From positions 62,001-126,000 of the forward strand of contig NZ_FRCA01000004.1 of assembly GCF_900142755.1 (NCBI RefSeq): a stretch of DNA of 64,000 bases, written 5' to 3'. Shown here one piece after another: positions 27,649-36,526 of this stretch. The position numbers and the translations under genes were made by a program. Source of the DNA: Halomonas cupida (GTDB lineage: Bacteria; Pseudomonadota; Gammaproteobacteria; Pseudomonadales; Halomonadaceae). Below the pieces are notes generated by a model. It was not told where the DNA came from. It ran no database searches and was given only the letters and a program-made list of their open reading frames with translations. Every line of letters starts with the position of its first letter. Within the stretch, counting starts at the first letter, position 1.

Positions 27649-28692
27649 TGCGTAATATCCCTTGTGTTGCGATCCTCCAGACGCACTCGGCTGCATGTCT
27701 GGTGTGAGGCTAATGTTTCAAGAATCATGTAACTCAGTGCTTCGTGAAAAAACATGAACATGAGGCAGTTTCACGCTTCTCGTTATAGTTTCGTTTCACT
27801 GAACCATATGACTGAAAAGGGAGTCTGGTAAATCAATAAAAAACATCAGACCGACAACTTTTACTTGTCTGAGAGATCTGCCTCCAGATGACCGGGCTTC
27901 AGGCAGGGCCTGCCTCCAATCACAGTGAAGTAACGTCTGAGCGGAGCTTTCGGACCTAGGCATCGACGGCCAAAGGCCTCAATATCTCACCGTTCGCGAC
28001 CAATCAGCGCTGACCATCAGCCGCAACATCAGGAGCAGCAGACCCTGCAGCGGCGCCTTTTTTGGGGAGAGATCTCGTGGAAGACAACGGCATGAGTGGA
28101 TAACCTCGCAACCAGCTACACCGGTCTCCGTTGGGCAGCAGCCCAGCCCACTGGACTAGACCATGCACAAGTGAAGATTGACCAAATCATCACCCAGCAA
28201 TACATAATAGACCTGACCAGCAGGGAGATATTCTGCTGGGTTTATGATGAACATTCCTTGGTGATTCTACTAGTGAAGATATAGAAGCTATTTTGATAAA
28301 AAGGATGCTATCCCCACAGAAGAAAAAAATTAACCCACCTAGATTTAATGGAAATAGTGGTGACCAAATTCTGGAGTTGGTGACCAAATCCATTAGTTTT
28401 TTAGAAGAGAGTGTTGGCTGTCGCCTCTCTGGTGTTCTTCTTGGCTGGCATAAAGAAAGGTCATTGCCATTGAACCTAAAGTCGTACTGGGTTTAATCAG
28501 CCACTTTCACACCTAACAAGTTGCGGCAGCCTGACACCAAAAACAACTACGCTCCAGGCGCAGCTGCGCAAGGCATTATATCAGAGTCTGATGAAAGGCC
28601 ACTTCTGGCCGACTGGAGGGCGCTAGCCTACACTGATGTTGAAATTGGTGCCTGCCATACTCCCTATAACCAAACTCTATAACGGAGGAAAA
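27649..28692. other. Long intergenic region: hyuA leader and AT-rich filler
   Basis: About 1 kb without a gene I can support. The part nearest hyuA (to about 27960) must hold its promoter. A hairpin-like sequence lies at 27847-27871, with a six-T run on the minus strand after it, so an attenuator or terminator is possible. 28250-28500 is AT-rich and includes an open frame of unknown nature (28293-28496) with no binding site. The GCTTCTGGCCG-like motif recurs at 28601-28611. Confidence 0.45.
27838..27871 (-). terminator. Candidate attenuator/terminator in the hyuA leader
   Basis: On the minus strand CAGAC...GTCTG (or GACAA/TTGTC inside it) can form a 5-bp stem followed within three bases by TTTTTT. 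The stem is short, so this is a weak call. If real it lies about 190 bases before hyuA, in a position to attenuate the operon. Confidence 0.3.
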
Positions 28693-28917
28693 ATGAGCGC
28701 GAAGCCAGAGCGAGATGTGGAGAAAGGATATTCGAAGGCAGATTTCGTAGCCAAGCTGCGACGTCTAGCCGACTCCATCGAGAATGGAGAGCGTTTCGTC
28801 ATTCAGATTGACGGCGAACGCATCTATGTACCGGCGCGTGCAGAATTCACTATTGAACACGAACGCTCAGACGATGAAGAAGAGATTGAATTCCAGATAA
28901 AATGGTCTGGGAAATAG
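28693..28917 (+). CDS. Amphi-Trp domain protein
   Basis: 74 residues from the ATG at 28693, which has a strong GGAGG 5 bases upstream; a longer frame to 28636 is not supported. The sequence matches the amphi-Trp domain, a small domain seen alone or fused to dehydrogenases: SKADFVAKLRRLADSIENGERFVIQIDG, then YVPARAEFTIEHERSDDEEEIEFQIKW, ending with the conserved FxIKW. The function of the stand-alone form is unknown. It has an acidic halophile-like composition. Confidence 0.82.
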   Translation: MSAKPERDVEKGYSKADFVAKLRRLADSIENGERFVIQIDGERIYVPARAEFTIEHERSDDEEEIEFQIKWSGK

Positions 28918-29189
28918 TTGGTTTTCTGCCTTGGATCGTCGCACCATTATGGCCGCGTAGTGGTGTTTAACAAAGCGCTGCTGCGGGTCATAGCTGGGCA
29001 ATGCTCGCATTGGCATTGGCCAGTTATGGGCCGCTGAATTTTGGTTATTGCATCAGCATATTCCAAGCGTCCGCTCCTGCCCCGATGCGGCCATACCGAT
29101 ATTGGCATCTGGGTGTTGGTCAAGAAGGAAGGCGCATGGTGGATCTGTGCCATCCAGAACACCGGCGTTGCTACGGCGTGAATGTGGTT

Positions 29190-29283
29190 CAGACAATGCC
29201 CAGCGATTCATTGAAGTTCGCTCCGGGAAGTTCGCCCCTATCGGGCGGAGCTACCGACACGCCCCTTGAGTCGGGCGTTGGAT
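29190..29283 (+). other. attC-like recombination site (weak)
   Basis: The segment ends in GTTGGAT (29277-29283), which fits the integron core GTTRRRY. Just inside it TGAGTCG (29269-29275, overlapping the core by none) pairs with CGATTCA (29204-29210), one G-U pair. A GCTCCG/CGGAGC and CGCCC/GGGCG palindrome fills the centre. The left outer box CAGACAA is a poor match to the expected complement ATCCAAC. The DHFR-family gene starts 25 bases after the core, as cassette genes do. No integrase is present. Confidence 0.3.
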
Positions 29284-29308
29284 GACCTGAACACCGAGGA
29301 GTCATGAA

Positions 29309-29866
29309 ATGCGAAAACTGATCATGTGGAACCTCATTACACTCGATGGCTACTTCGAGGGGGAAAAGAACTGGGACCTGTCCTGGCACGAACAGGTCTG
29401 GGGTGAGGAGCTTGAGCAATTCTCTCTCGATCAGTTGCAGTCAGCCGACATGCTTGTGTTTGGTCGTGTGACCTATGAGGGGATGGCTTCCTATTGGCAG
29501 ACCGCCACAGGTGCCATTGCCGATTACATGAACAGCCTTCCGAAGGTCGTGTGCTCGCGCACACTCCAGACCGCGGACTGGGTCAATACGAGAATTGTGA
29601 ACGACAACGTGGCACAGGAATTGGCATCGCTGAAGCAACAGGGCAATGGGAACATGTTCATCTTCGGCAGCGCCGACCTCTCGAAGACGCTGATCAATGA
29701 GAAGCTCTTTGATGAGTACCGCATTGCGATCGCACCGGTGATTCATGGCCGCGGGAGGCTTCTGTTCAGTGGTGGACTGACACCACAGGGGCTGCAGTTG
29801 CTTGAAGCACGTCCACTTTCCTCTGGCTGCACCATTCTCCGCTATCAGGCTGATGGGACGGCGTGA
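29309..29866 (+). CDS. Dihydrofolate reductase-family (RibD C-terminal-like) protein
   Basis: 185 residues with the DHFR/RibD-like reductase fold: MRKLIMWNLITLDGYFEG at the N terminus (SLDG-like motif), MLVFGRVTYEGMASYW, the MFIFGSADLSKTLIN cofactor segment and DEYRIAIAPVIHGRGRLLF. Such single-domain proteins are common in accessory DNA and integron cassettes; the substrate is generally unknown and they are not proven dihydrofolate reductases. CACCGAGGAGTC supplies a Shine-Dalgarno about 8 bases before the ATG. It lies directly after an attC-like segment. Confidence 0.87.
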   Translation: MRKLIMWNLITLDGYFEGEKNWDLSWHEQVWGEELEQFSLDQLQSADMLVFGRVTYEGMASYWQTATGAIADYMNSLPKVVCSRTLQTADWVNTRIVNDNVAQELASLKQQGNGNMFIFGSADLSKTLINEKLFDEYRIAIAPVIHGRGRLLFSGGLTPQGLQLLEARPLSSGCTILRYQADGTA

Positions 29867-29997
29867 ATACCTGGCCGGAGCCGCGTCATCCAATAACCAC
29901 TTTCTGAAACCTCCTGCCAGAACCAACGCAATCGGCAGTATCGAGCCCGGCACCCGCCCCGGCCCGAAGATCCCCCTTATCCAGCGCTGCTGGAAAG

Positions 29998-30375
29998 CTA
30001 GATCCAACGGTCGTTCTCGGCGGTCAGCTCTCCCCCTTCGTCACCGGTGTTCTTCACTCCCCTCGGCTCGATCAGCATCATGCGGACTTCCTGCGCGGCG
30101 AATGGCTTGTGTTCGACGCCTCTCGGTACGACGTACAGATCCCCCGGCCCCAACTCGACCGCGCCATCTCGAAAGTCGATGCGTAACTCGCCATCCAGTA
30201 CATAGAACGCCTCATCGGTGTCGTCGTGGCTGTGCCAGACGAAATCGCCCTGGATACGCACCACCTTGAACTGGTAGTCGTTCATCTCGGCGATGACACG
30301 GGGCGACCACAGGTCGTCGATCAACGTGCTCTTGCGGGTCGGGCTGATGGCGTGGGTGGGGCGTGATGCGTTCAT
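29998..30375 (-). CDS. Cupin-domain protein
   Basis: 125 residues forming one cupin barrel. Motif 1 reads [20 protein letters not shown], giving His, His, Glu metal ligands, and motif 2 reads [19 protein letters not shown] with the fourth ligand His. The N-terminal [27 protein letters not shown] is typical of small mannose-6-phosphate isomerase-like cupins. The metal and substrate cannot be read. It converges with the DHFR-family gene and is followed upstream by soxR. Confidence 0.87.
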   Translation of the reverse strand: MNASRPTHAISPTRKSTLIDDLWSPRVIAEMNDYQFKVVRIQGDFVWHSHDDTDEAFYVLDGELRIDFRDGAVELGPGDLYVVPRGVEHKPFAAQEVRMMLIEPRGVKNTGDEGGELTAENDRWI

Positions 30376-30643
30376 ATGCAGTTCTCCCGTTGGATGAGTC
30401 CATGTCGTGCAGCAATTCAGGATTCCAGCAGCCCGCGGCTCACGAGTCTGGAACGATTGTGCAGAAGCCTCAGCCCTGCCCTGCTGCGGTCTGCCCTCGT
30501 GGTGTCAGCTACCCAGACAATCCTGCTGCGCCTCGTCCTGGCTGGCCTTGGGCATCAATCGGTCGTCCACGCTGATCACTTTCCAGCCTCAACGAAAGAC
30601 TGATCGACGCCTGACGATCACAACGGCGCCGGGGATATCCCTG

Positions 30644-31105
30644 TCACTGAGGGTCGAACATGCGCGGGCCGGGGCCATCCTCCGAGGCAATATCGTCGGG
30701 GTTACGCAGCGGACAGGTATTCAGTGACAGGCAGCCACAACCGATACAACCATCGAGTTGATCGCGCAGCTTGGTCAACTTGTCGATGCGCTCATCCAGG
30801 TCCTCTCTCCAGCGATCCGATATCTGATGCCATTCCTTCGCGGAGGGCGCGCGCTTTTCCGGCAGGACCGACAGGGCATCATGGATTTCGGCGAGGGGAA
30901 TGCCCAATCGCTGAGCGATCTTGATCACGGCAACCCGACGCAATACGTCGCGGGCATAGCGTCTTTGATTGCCGGCGTTTCGCCAGCTGTGGATCAGCCC
31001 CCGGGTTTCGTAGAAACGCAATGCGGAGACGGCTACCCCGCTGCGTTGCGCAACTTCTCCCACCGAAAGCTGCTTGTGGATCTCATGTTTCCTGCGCTTT
31101 TCCAT
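30644..31105 (-). CDS. soxR: Redox-sensitive transcriptional activator SoxR
   Basis: 153 residues of the MerR family. The N-terminal helix-turn-helix [26 protein letters not shown] is followed by the dimerisation helix and the [2Fe-2S] ligand cluster [12 protein letters not shown] (C-x2-C-x-C-x5-C) that defines SoxR. Oxidation of the cluster by redox-cycling compounds activates transcription. No soxS is adjacent; outside enterics SoxR directly controls pumps and oxidoreductases. A dyad that fits a MerR-type operator lies about 65 bases upstream. Confidence 0.93.
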   Translation of the reverse strand: MEKRRKHEIHKQLSVGEVAQRSGVAVSALRFYETRGLIHSWRNAGNQRRYARDVLRRVAVIKIAQRLGIPLAEIHDALSVLPEKRAPSAKEWHQISDRWREDLDERIDKLTKLRDQLDGCIGCGCLSLNTCPLRNPDDIASEDGPGPRMFDPQ

Positions 31106-31166
31106 GTTCCAACCTCGAGGCTCTGGTGAAGGAAAGCGCCCGACAGGAGGATCTCCTGCCAGGGCC

Positions 31167-31187
31167 TTGACCTAAACCAAGGTTTAG
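31167..31187. promoter_or_regulatory. Candidate SoxR/MerR-type operator
   Basis: TTGACC (31167-31172) overlaps the inverted repeat CTAAACC-AA-GGTTTAG (31172-31187). A -35-like hexamer touching a dyad that fills the spacer is the MerR/SoxR operator plan. The spacing of half-sites resembles SoxR boxes, but the half-site bases differ from the enteric consensus, and I see no good -10 hexamer 19 bases after the -35 on the plus strand. Confidence 0.5.
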
Positions 31188-31563
31188 ATCTCACGCTGTC
31201 GCTGTCAACTGTTGGATCAACCGGAGGCGATATGCGTAACCCCACCCACCTTTGCCTTGTCCGAGGGCCATACCAGCAGTGCATGCAATGCGCCTCAGAT
31301 TGAGGCCAACGCTCCCCTGGTCATCAACCGCCACTCCAATCTGTCGACGTCACCGGCGGCGTTGAAGGCGGTCATCGTGGGGCCTGACTGGAGAGGGAGG
31401 CCTGACAGGAGTGAGAGGACAGGCCGGAGGCTTTGCTTTCCTGATGGCGAATACCAGCGTCATCGACTGCATCGATCGTTTCGATTGATATATTTCACTA
31501 GAATCATTGTTAGCCAACTAATAATATAAATTCTATCGAAACACACAAAACGAGGACTGCCCC

Positions 31564-31854
31564 ATGAAGATCAAACTGATGACCGCCAGCCTCCTGCTTG
31601 CCGCCCTTCCCCTGGCTGCCCAGGCCGATCCGGCGACTGACCGCGCCCTGCAACTCAGCGAGCCGCTGTCAGCCAAGACACAGGTGAACGAGGTCAGCGA
31701 ACTGCCGAACGACGTGCTGTCCCATGTCATTGCCGGAGGCAGCAGCGACGCCATGGCCAAGGCACAACTCAAGCGCCGTGCCCAGCAACAGGACGCCACC
31801 AACATCGAGGTGAACGGTGATCCGCTGAAACTGGCCTGGGATGCTGCTCACTAA
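31564..31854 (+). CDS. Small secreted protein of unknown function, copy A
   Basis: 96 residues. A clear Sec signal peptide (MKIKLMTASLLLAALPLAAQA) should be cleaved before DPATDRAL, leaving about 75 residues in the periplasm. The mature chain is helical, acidic-basic alternating, with DVLSHVIAGGSSDAMAKAQLKRRAQQQ. I do not recognise the family. It differs from copy B at three residues (H to Q, G to E, K to E), so both copies are under similar constraint or diverged recently. The ACGAGGAC motif lies about 9 bases before the ATG. Confidence 0.8.
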   Translation: MKIKLMTASLLLAALPLAAQADPATDRALQLSEPLSAKTQVNEVSELPNDVLSHVIAGGSSDAMAKAQLKRRAQQQDATNIEVNGDPLKLAWDAAH

Positions 31855-31917
31855 GCTCTCCCTCGGCTCAGGGCACTCACACGGTCCTGTACACCTAACG
31901 ACTTCTCGGCCAGACAC

Positions 31918-31945
31918 AAAGGCCTCCCATTCGGAGGCCTTTTTT
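31918..31945 (+). terminator. Rho-independent terminator after small secreted protein A
   Basis: AAAGGCCTCC (31918-31927) pairs with GGAGGCCTTT (31933-31942) around a 5-base loop, followed by a T run ending at 31945. It lies 64 bases after the stop. Confidence 0.85.
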
Positions 31946-32087
31946 GGTGTCACATCATTCATCGCGCTACATCATTCATGGCGTCACATCAGCAGAAACT
32001 CAAGGCTCTCGTCAGGGCTCTTGTTCAGGCTCTTGCTTAGGCTCACAGGGCCGGAGGTGTTACTGCATTCTGGCAGAGAACACGACA

Positions 32088-33224
32088 TCAGAACTCGGCA
32101 TCAGGCTTCTTGAGAGACTCTTCTTGCGCTGGAACGGGGGTTGTACTGTGCTCGTCAGTCTCGATCCACTCCATGAACAGCCGATAGCTGACGGCCAGTA
32201 GAACGCCACCGATAAAGAGTCCAACCAGGCCGCCGGTCAGCATTCCACCGATGGCACCAAGCAGCACTATCAGCATCGGAGCATCGACACCACGCCCCAG
32301 CAGCAGGGGCTTGAGAACGTTGTCGATCATACCCGCCAGAATCAGGTATATCGTGAAGATGATGTTCATCGTGGTCGAGCCGTCGCCGAGCCACCACAGA
32401 TAACCGATGACTGGCAACGAGATGAGCAGTGCCGGCAACTGGAGAATGCCGGTGAACAGCGCGATCAGGGCGAGGACACCTGCCGCAGGAATACCTGCCA
32501 ACAGGAAGCCTACTCCGAGCAGCAGGGCCTGAATGAAGGCCACGCCGATAACACCGATGGCCACTGAACGCACCGTGGCGGTGGAAAGCCTCTGCAGTTG
32601 CGGGCCGCGCTCAGGGTCAGTCACGCGGCTGAAGATCCGCCCCAGAGCCCGGCTGCCAGGCTCGGCATAGGCCATCATCACCGCGCCGATGATCAGAGCA
32701 GCGAACAGTTCCAGCAGACTGCCTGCGGTGTTGGTCGCCGCGCCGAGAGCCCTTCTTCCCATGTCTCGAAGCAGCTCCTGATTCTGTTCGAGCAGTGCCG
32801 GAAGGTTATTGGCGGCTGCCTGCCATGCCGAATAGAGTCGCTCTCCGACAAGAGGCCACTCGGCCACGGCTGGCCTGGGGGGAGGAATAGCGAAAGTCTG
32901 GTCGGTGAATGCCGAATAAAGCCCGTGAAGGTGATCTGCGAAGGAAATCCCCAGTAGCACCGTCGGCACTCCGAGCAACAGTAGAATGATGACCACCAGA
33001 AGCGTCGAAGCACGCCCTTGACGGCCACCAAGGCGCCTGGCCAACCGCTGATGTACAGGAGCGAGAGCAATGGCCAGAACCAGGCCCCAGATCATCAGGT
33101 TGGCAAAGGGCGCAAAGATCCTTACACACATGACCACGAGGAAGACAATCAAACCGATACGGACCAATGCTTCTATAAGATCCCGATTCATCAACTGACG
33201 ACGTGACGCTTCCTCGGTCCGCAT
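32088..33224 (-). CDS. AI-2E family transporter (YdiK/PerM-like)
   Basis: 378 residues from the ATG at 33224, which has AGGAGG 9 bases upstream; the longer frame begins with TTG. About eight membrane segments are visible, for example LIVFLVVMCVRIFAPFANLMIW, LLVVIILLLLGVPTVLLG, VIGVAFIQALLLGVGFLLAGIPAAGVLAL and LIVLLGAIGGMLTGGLVGLFIGGVLLAVSY. The last three form the conserved C-terminal part of the family. Members export small molecules or ions; the AI-2 assignment is historical and not implied. It lies between the two duplicated segments and may have been separated from its old neighbours by that event. Confidence 0.87.
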   Translation of the reverse strand: MRTEEASRRQLMNRDLIEALVRIGLIVFLVVMCVRIFAPFANLMIWGLVLAIALAPVHQRLARRLGGRQGRASTLLVVIILLLLGVPTVLLGISFADHLHGLYSAFTDQTFAIPPPRPAVAEWPLVGERLYSAWQAAANNLPALLEQNQELLRDMGRRALGAATNTAGSLLELFAALIIGAVMMAYAEPGSRALGRIFSRVTDPERGPQLQRLSTATVRSVAIGVIGVAFIQALLLGVGFLLAGIPAAGVLALIALFTGILQLPALLISLPVIGYLWWLGDGSTTMNIIFTIYLILAGMIDNVLKPLLLGRGVDAPMLIVLLGAIGGMLTGGLVGLFIGGVLLAVSYRLFMEWIETDEHSTTPVPAQEESLKKPDAEF

Positions 33225-33606
33225 CCTGGACATCCTCCTGATCAAGGGATCCGTGTTCTTCGAATTACTGATTCACTTTAGCCCAGGCCGTCCAGAAGTT
33301 CGTTGACGATAAAGAGGTATGCCGCTGGCTGACTTGACAGGTTTCTGCAGCGGATTGGTCTATCGAGCGCTGCGCCTGCTACTGGAGCATCACCCAGGGA
33401 GACTCTCGATGCTCTGGCCTACCGCCCCGATATATCGCGTCACCTCACAGTCCCTTGCCGCAGCCGCATACCAACAGCTTCACGGTCATCCAGCCTTGTT
33501 CTACGGCTCGTGTGATCCTCTGCTGTCAGCCCGCTCTACCTCAGCGACCCAGGCAAACCCTATGCAATTTCCTCGCAACGCCAGCGCCATCGACTGCGTC
33601 GATCGC

Positions 33607-33667
33607 TTCGATAGATAGGCTTCACTAGAAACACTATTAGCCAACTAATAATATAAATTCTATCGAA
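33607..33667 (+). promoter_or_regulatory. Promoter region flanked by inverted repeat, small secreted protein B
   Basis: TTCGATAG (33607-33614) and CTATCGAA (33660-33667) form an exact 8-bp inverted repeat around an AT-rich stretch with a TATAAA (33652-33657). Copy A keeps the arrangement at 31480-31540 with one mismatch. The arms could be operator half-sites; no strong -35 is visible. Confidence 0.4.
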
Positions 33668-33690
33668 ACACACAAGACGAGGATTACCCC

Positions 33691-33981
33691 ATGAAGATCA
33701 AACTGATGACCGCCAGCCTCCTGCTCGCCGCCCTTCCCCTGGCTGCCCAGGCCGACCCGGCGACTGATCGCGCCCTGCAACTCAGCGAGCCGCTGTCAGC
33801 CAAGACACAGGTGAACGAGGTCAGCGAACTGCCGAACGATGTGCTGTCCCAAGTCATTGCCGAAGGCAGCAGCGACGCCATGGCCAAGGCACAACTCAAG
33901 CGCCGTGCCCAGCAACAGGATGCCACCAACATCGAAGTGAATGGCGATCCGCTGGAACTGGCCTGGGATGCTGCTCACTAA
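33691..33981 (+). CDS. Small secreted protein of unknown function, copy B
   Basis: 96 residues, 93 identical to copy A at 31564-31854. It has the same signal peptide ending LAAQA, the same mature start DPATDRALQLSEPLSAKTQ and a basic middle (QLKRRAQQQ). Because the stop and terminator are also duplicated, both copies look complete and expressible. Its 3' end faces the slipin gene tail to tail, with 144 bases between. Confidence 0.8.
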   Translation: MKIKLMTASLLLAALPLAAQADPATDRALQLSEPLSAKTQVNEVSELPNDVLSQVIAEGSSDAMAKAQLKRRAQQQDATNIEVNGDPLELAWDAAH

Positions 33982-34045
33982 GCTCTCCCTCGGCTCAGGG
34001 CGTTACACGGCCCTGTGAGCTGAACGGCTTCTCCGCCAGACACAT

Positions 34046-34070
34046 AGGCCTCCAACTCGGAGGCCTTTTT
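34046..34070 (+). terminator. Rho-independent terminator after small secreted protein B
   Basis: AGGCCTCC (34046-34053) pairs with GGAGGCCT (34059-34066) around AACTC, followed by TTTT to 34070. It matches the copy A terminator. Confidence 0.85.
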
Positions 34071-34125
34071 GGGTGTCACATCATTCATCGCGTTACATCA
34101 TTCATGGCGTCACATCAGCAGAAGC

Positions 34126-34950
34126 TCAAGGCTCTTGTCCGGGCTCCAGTCCGGGCTCTTGTTCAGGCTCTTGCTGAGACCCGCCGGCCTTGCCGGGACC
34201 AGGCCCCCTACTCATCGACTTGAAGGCTTCCATGATGTCCATGGGCAGCGGGAAGACGATGGTCGAGGCGTTGCGGTTGCTCATATCGCTCATGGTCTGC
34301 AGGTAACGTAACTGCAGCGCTGCCGAGTTCTCGGACATTACATTGGCCGCTTCGACCAGTTTCTTCGAGGCCTGCAGTTCCCCTTCGGCATGAATCACCT
34401 TGGCGCGCCTTTCGCGCTCGGCCTCGGCCTGACGGGCGATGGCGCGAATCATGCTTTCATCGAGATCAACGTGCTTGATCTCGACATTGGCCACCTTGAT
34501 CCCCCAGGACTCCGCCGAACTATCGATGATCTCCTGAATATCGTCGTTGAGCTTGTCACGCTCGGAGAGCATTTCATCGAGGTCATGCTTACCCAACACC
34601 GAACGCAGCGTGGTCTGCGCCAGCTGACTGGTGGCGGTAACGAAGTGCTCGACCTGAATGATCGCCTTTTCGGCATCGACGACACGAAAGTACAACACGG
34701 CATTGACGCGTACGGTGACGTTGTCCTTCGAGATCACATCCTGCTCGGGCACATCCATGGTGATCACGCGCAGGTCGACTATCTGCATCTTCTGAACCAG
34801 TGGAATGATGATCACCAACCCCGGCCCCTTGACGGCCTGAAATCGCCCGAGAAAGAACACCACGCCACGCTTGTATTCCGGCAGGATGCGAATCGATGCC
34901 GCGATCAGCAGCAGTATCAGCACCACCGGAACGAGCCAGGAAATAAACAT
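34126..34950 (-). CDS. Slipin (SPFH/stomatin-like membrane protein)
   Basis: 274 residues from the ATG at 34950 with AAGGAGG 6 bases upstream. One N-terminal membrane segment ([19 protein letters not shown]) is followed by the SPFH core: [67 protein letters not shown] and a coiled stretch [20 protein letters not shown]. Slipins build membrane scaffolds and usually pair with NfeD proteases, as here. The C terminus ends with a repetitive [15 protein letters not shown] tail lying in the duplicated segment. The spacing to nfeD upstream is 43 bases, so they form one operon. Confidence 0.93.
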   Translation of the reverse strand: MFISWLVPVVLILLLIAASIRILPEYKRGVVFFLGRFQAVKGPGLVIIIPLVQKMQIVDLRVITMDVPEQDVISKDNVTVRVNAVLYFRVVDAEKAIIQVEHFVTATSQLAQTTLRSVLGKHDLDEMLSERDKLNDDIQEIIDSSAESWGIKVANVEIKHVDLDESMIRAIARQAEAERERRAKVIHAEGELQASKKLVEAANVMSENSAALQLRYLQTMSDMSNRNASTIVFPLPMDIMEAFKSMSRGPGPGKAGGSQQEPEQEPGLEPGQEP

Positions 34951-34993
34951 CTTCAACCTCCTTGCGACACAACATGCTCGATGTCGACCGGTA

Positions 34994-36526
34994 TCAGCGT
35001 TCTGGTAGGGCGTCGGCCGGCTTCACCTCAACGGTAAGCCCGTCGATGGCCACCACCGTCAGCCGTTGCCCCTGCTTCACCGGCACTGATGTGCGTGCAT
35101 TCCAGCGTTCACCGTGAAACCGCACATGGCCATTGCCGGTGAAGTCATTCAGCGCGATGGCCTCGGCGCCGATCATCTCTTCCTCACCAATGCGCACACG
35201 GCGTCGACGTAGTGACAGAAAGCGCATGACGACCCATAGCATGACCCCGGAGGCCACCAGCGCCACACCGCCGATCAGTGGTAGTGATACCGACATTTGA
35301 CGATCATCCATCAGAATGACTGAGCCGAAGACAAAGGCAGCAATACCGCCGAAACCGAGAATGCCGAAACTGGGCATCAACGCCTCGCCGATGATCAGCG
35401 CCAGTCCCAGTACGACCAGCGCCAGGCCGGCATAACTGACCGGCAACCCCTGAAAGGCGTACAGCGCCAGCAGCAAGCAGATGGCACCGATCACACCTGG
35501 CACCATGGCCCCCGGATTGATCAGCTCGAAGATCAGGCCATAGATGCCGATGATCATCAGCAGATAGGCCACGTTGGGATTGGTGATGACCGACAACAAC
35601 TCAGTCCGCCAATCCGGATCGAAACGCTCGATGTGCAGCCCTGCGGTGTTCAGTTGGCGCTCACCATCGGCCATGACCACTGTCCGTCCATCCACCTGGG
35701 TCAGCAGATCGTTGAGATCCGTCGCCAGTACTTCGATGACGTTGCGTTCCAGCGCCTCACTGGCGGTCAGGTTGACCGCCTCACGCACCGCGAGCTCGGC
35801 CCATTCAGCATTTCGATCATGGCGTTGAGCCAGACTGCGGATGGTGGCCACGGCGTCTTCGAGCGTCTTTCGCTCCATGGCCGTCGCGCCACGACGCTTG
35901 TCATCTCCATTCTGCTCGCCGCCCGCACTCTCACTATCGGTACCTTCGCCATTGGCACCCTCGCCATCAGCACCTTCGCCTTCTGCGTTGCGGTCTTCGG
36001 CTGTGTTGTTCTCAGCGCCCCTGCTCGTTGAATCATCTGGGGCAGCGTCCTGCTCCTCCTGCTCCGGCTCCCCACCGCCGATGTCCGGCAGCCCTCCGAT
36101 CTGGACGGGAGTCGCTGAGCCAAGATGAGTAGCCGGTGCCATGGCGGCCACGTGGCTGGCATACAGCAGATAGGTACCGGCACTGGCAGCCCGTGCCCCG
36201 CTGGGCGAAACATAGACGGCCACCGGTACTTCAGCGGAGAGCATCGCCTGGATCATGTCACGCATGGAGGCATCCAGGCCGCCAGGGGTATCGAGTTGCA
36301 GAACCATCAGCTCCGCAGATCGCTCCTCGGCCATTTCGATTCCGCGCTGAAAGTAGTCGCTGGTGGCGGGGCCAATGGCACCATCAATCGTCAGCACCAA
36401 TGCCTGACCAGAGCGGTCCCCCGCGGGTTCCTGCTCGGCCCACGCCAGCATCGCCAAGCCAAGAGCAAACAACAGGCTCAACAGCGATACCATCAAGTTC
36501 AGCGAACGAAGCCCTGGCGCCGACAT
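34994..36526 (-). CDS. NfeD-type membrane serine protease (long form)
   Basis: 510 residues. A signal/anchor segment ([17 protein letters not shown]) precedes a ClpP-like domain: [39 protein letters not shown] with the likely nucleophile Ser in SAGTY, and [26 protein letters not shown] with the general-base Lys of the Ser/Lys dyad. Four or five membrane helices follow (about 320-430) and the C-terminal OB-fold NfeD domain ends the chain. Between the two catalytic halves sits an inserted acidic repeat of about 60 residues ([16 protein letters not shown]), unusual for the family. It partners the slipin; the pair is thought to control membrane protein quality. Confidence 0.93.
   Translation of the reverse strand: MSAPGLRSLNLMVSLLSLLFALGLAMLAWAEQEPAGDRSGQALVLTIDGAIGPATSDYFQRGIEMAEERSAELMVLQLDTPGGLDASMRDMIQAMLSAEVPVAVYVSPSGARAASAGTYLLYASHVAAMAPATHLGSATPVQIGGLPDIGGGEPEQEEQDAAPDDSTSRGAENNTAEDRNAEGEGADGEGANGEGTDSESAGGEQNGDDKRRGATAMERKTLEDAVATIRSLAQRHDRNAEWAELAVREAVNLTASEALERNVIEVLATDLNDLLTQVDGRTVVMADGERQLNTAGLHIERFDPDWRTELLSVITNPNVAYLLMIIGIYGLIFELINPGAMVPGVIGAICLLLALYAFQGLPVSYAGLALVVLGLALIIGEALMPSFGILGFGGIAAFVFGSVILMDDRQMSVSLPLIGGVALVASGVMLWVVMRFLSLRRRRVRIGEEEMIGAEAIALNDFTGNGHVRFHGERWNARTSVPVKQGQRLTVVAIDGLTVEVKPADALPER

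Larger units (their letters stand above)
31454..32043. repeat. Segmental duplication, copy A
   Basis: About 590 bases that are nearly identical to 33581-34184 (constant offset 2127 through the small gene). The copy includes the upstream region, the complete small secreted-protein gene, its terminator, and a short stretch (about 31998-32043) that matches the 3' end of the slipin gene although no slipin gene is present here. Confidence 0.9.
33581..34184. repeat. Segmental duplication, copy B
   Basis: The counterpart of 31454-32043. Here the right end overlaps the true 3' end of the slipin gene, encoding the [15 protein letters not shown] tail. This copy therefore has the ancestral context, and copy A carries an orphan piece of that tail. 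Confidence 0.9.

Noticed and set aside
27845..27960. Glycine-riboswitch-like words (CTCTCAG, CAAGTAAAAG) on the minus strand before hyuA
   Set aside because: The essential CCGAAGG-type core and the paired aptamer layout are missing; resemblance is limited to one segment.
28293..28496. 67-residue AT-rich frame in the hyuA-amphi-Trp gap
   Set aside because: No ribosome binding site, no family resemblance, and an upstream in-frame stop; could be a remnant but not supported as a gene.
28970..28990. GTTTAACAAAGCG as the left box of another attC
   Set aside because: No matching GTTRRRY core or complementary arm within a plausible distance.
33319..33618. 99-residue frame between the AI-2E transporter and secreted protein copy B
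   Set aside because: It runs through the duplicated regulatory region, where copy A is interrupted, and lacks a binding site.
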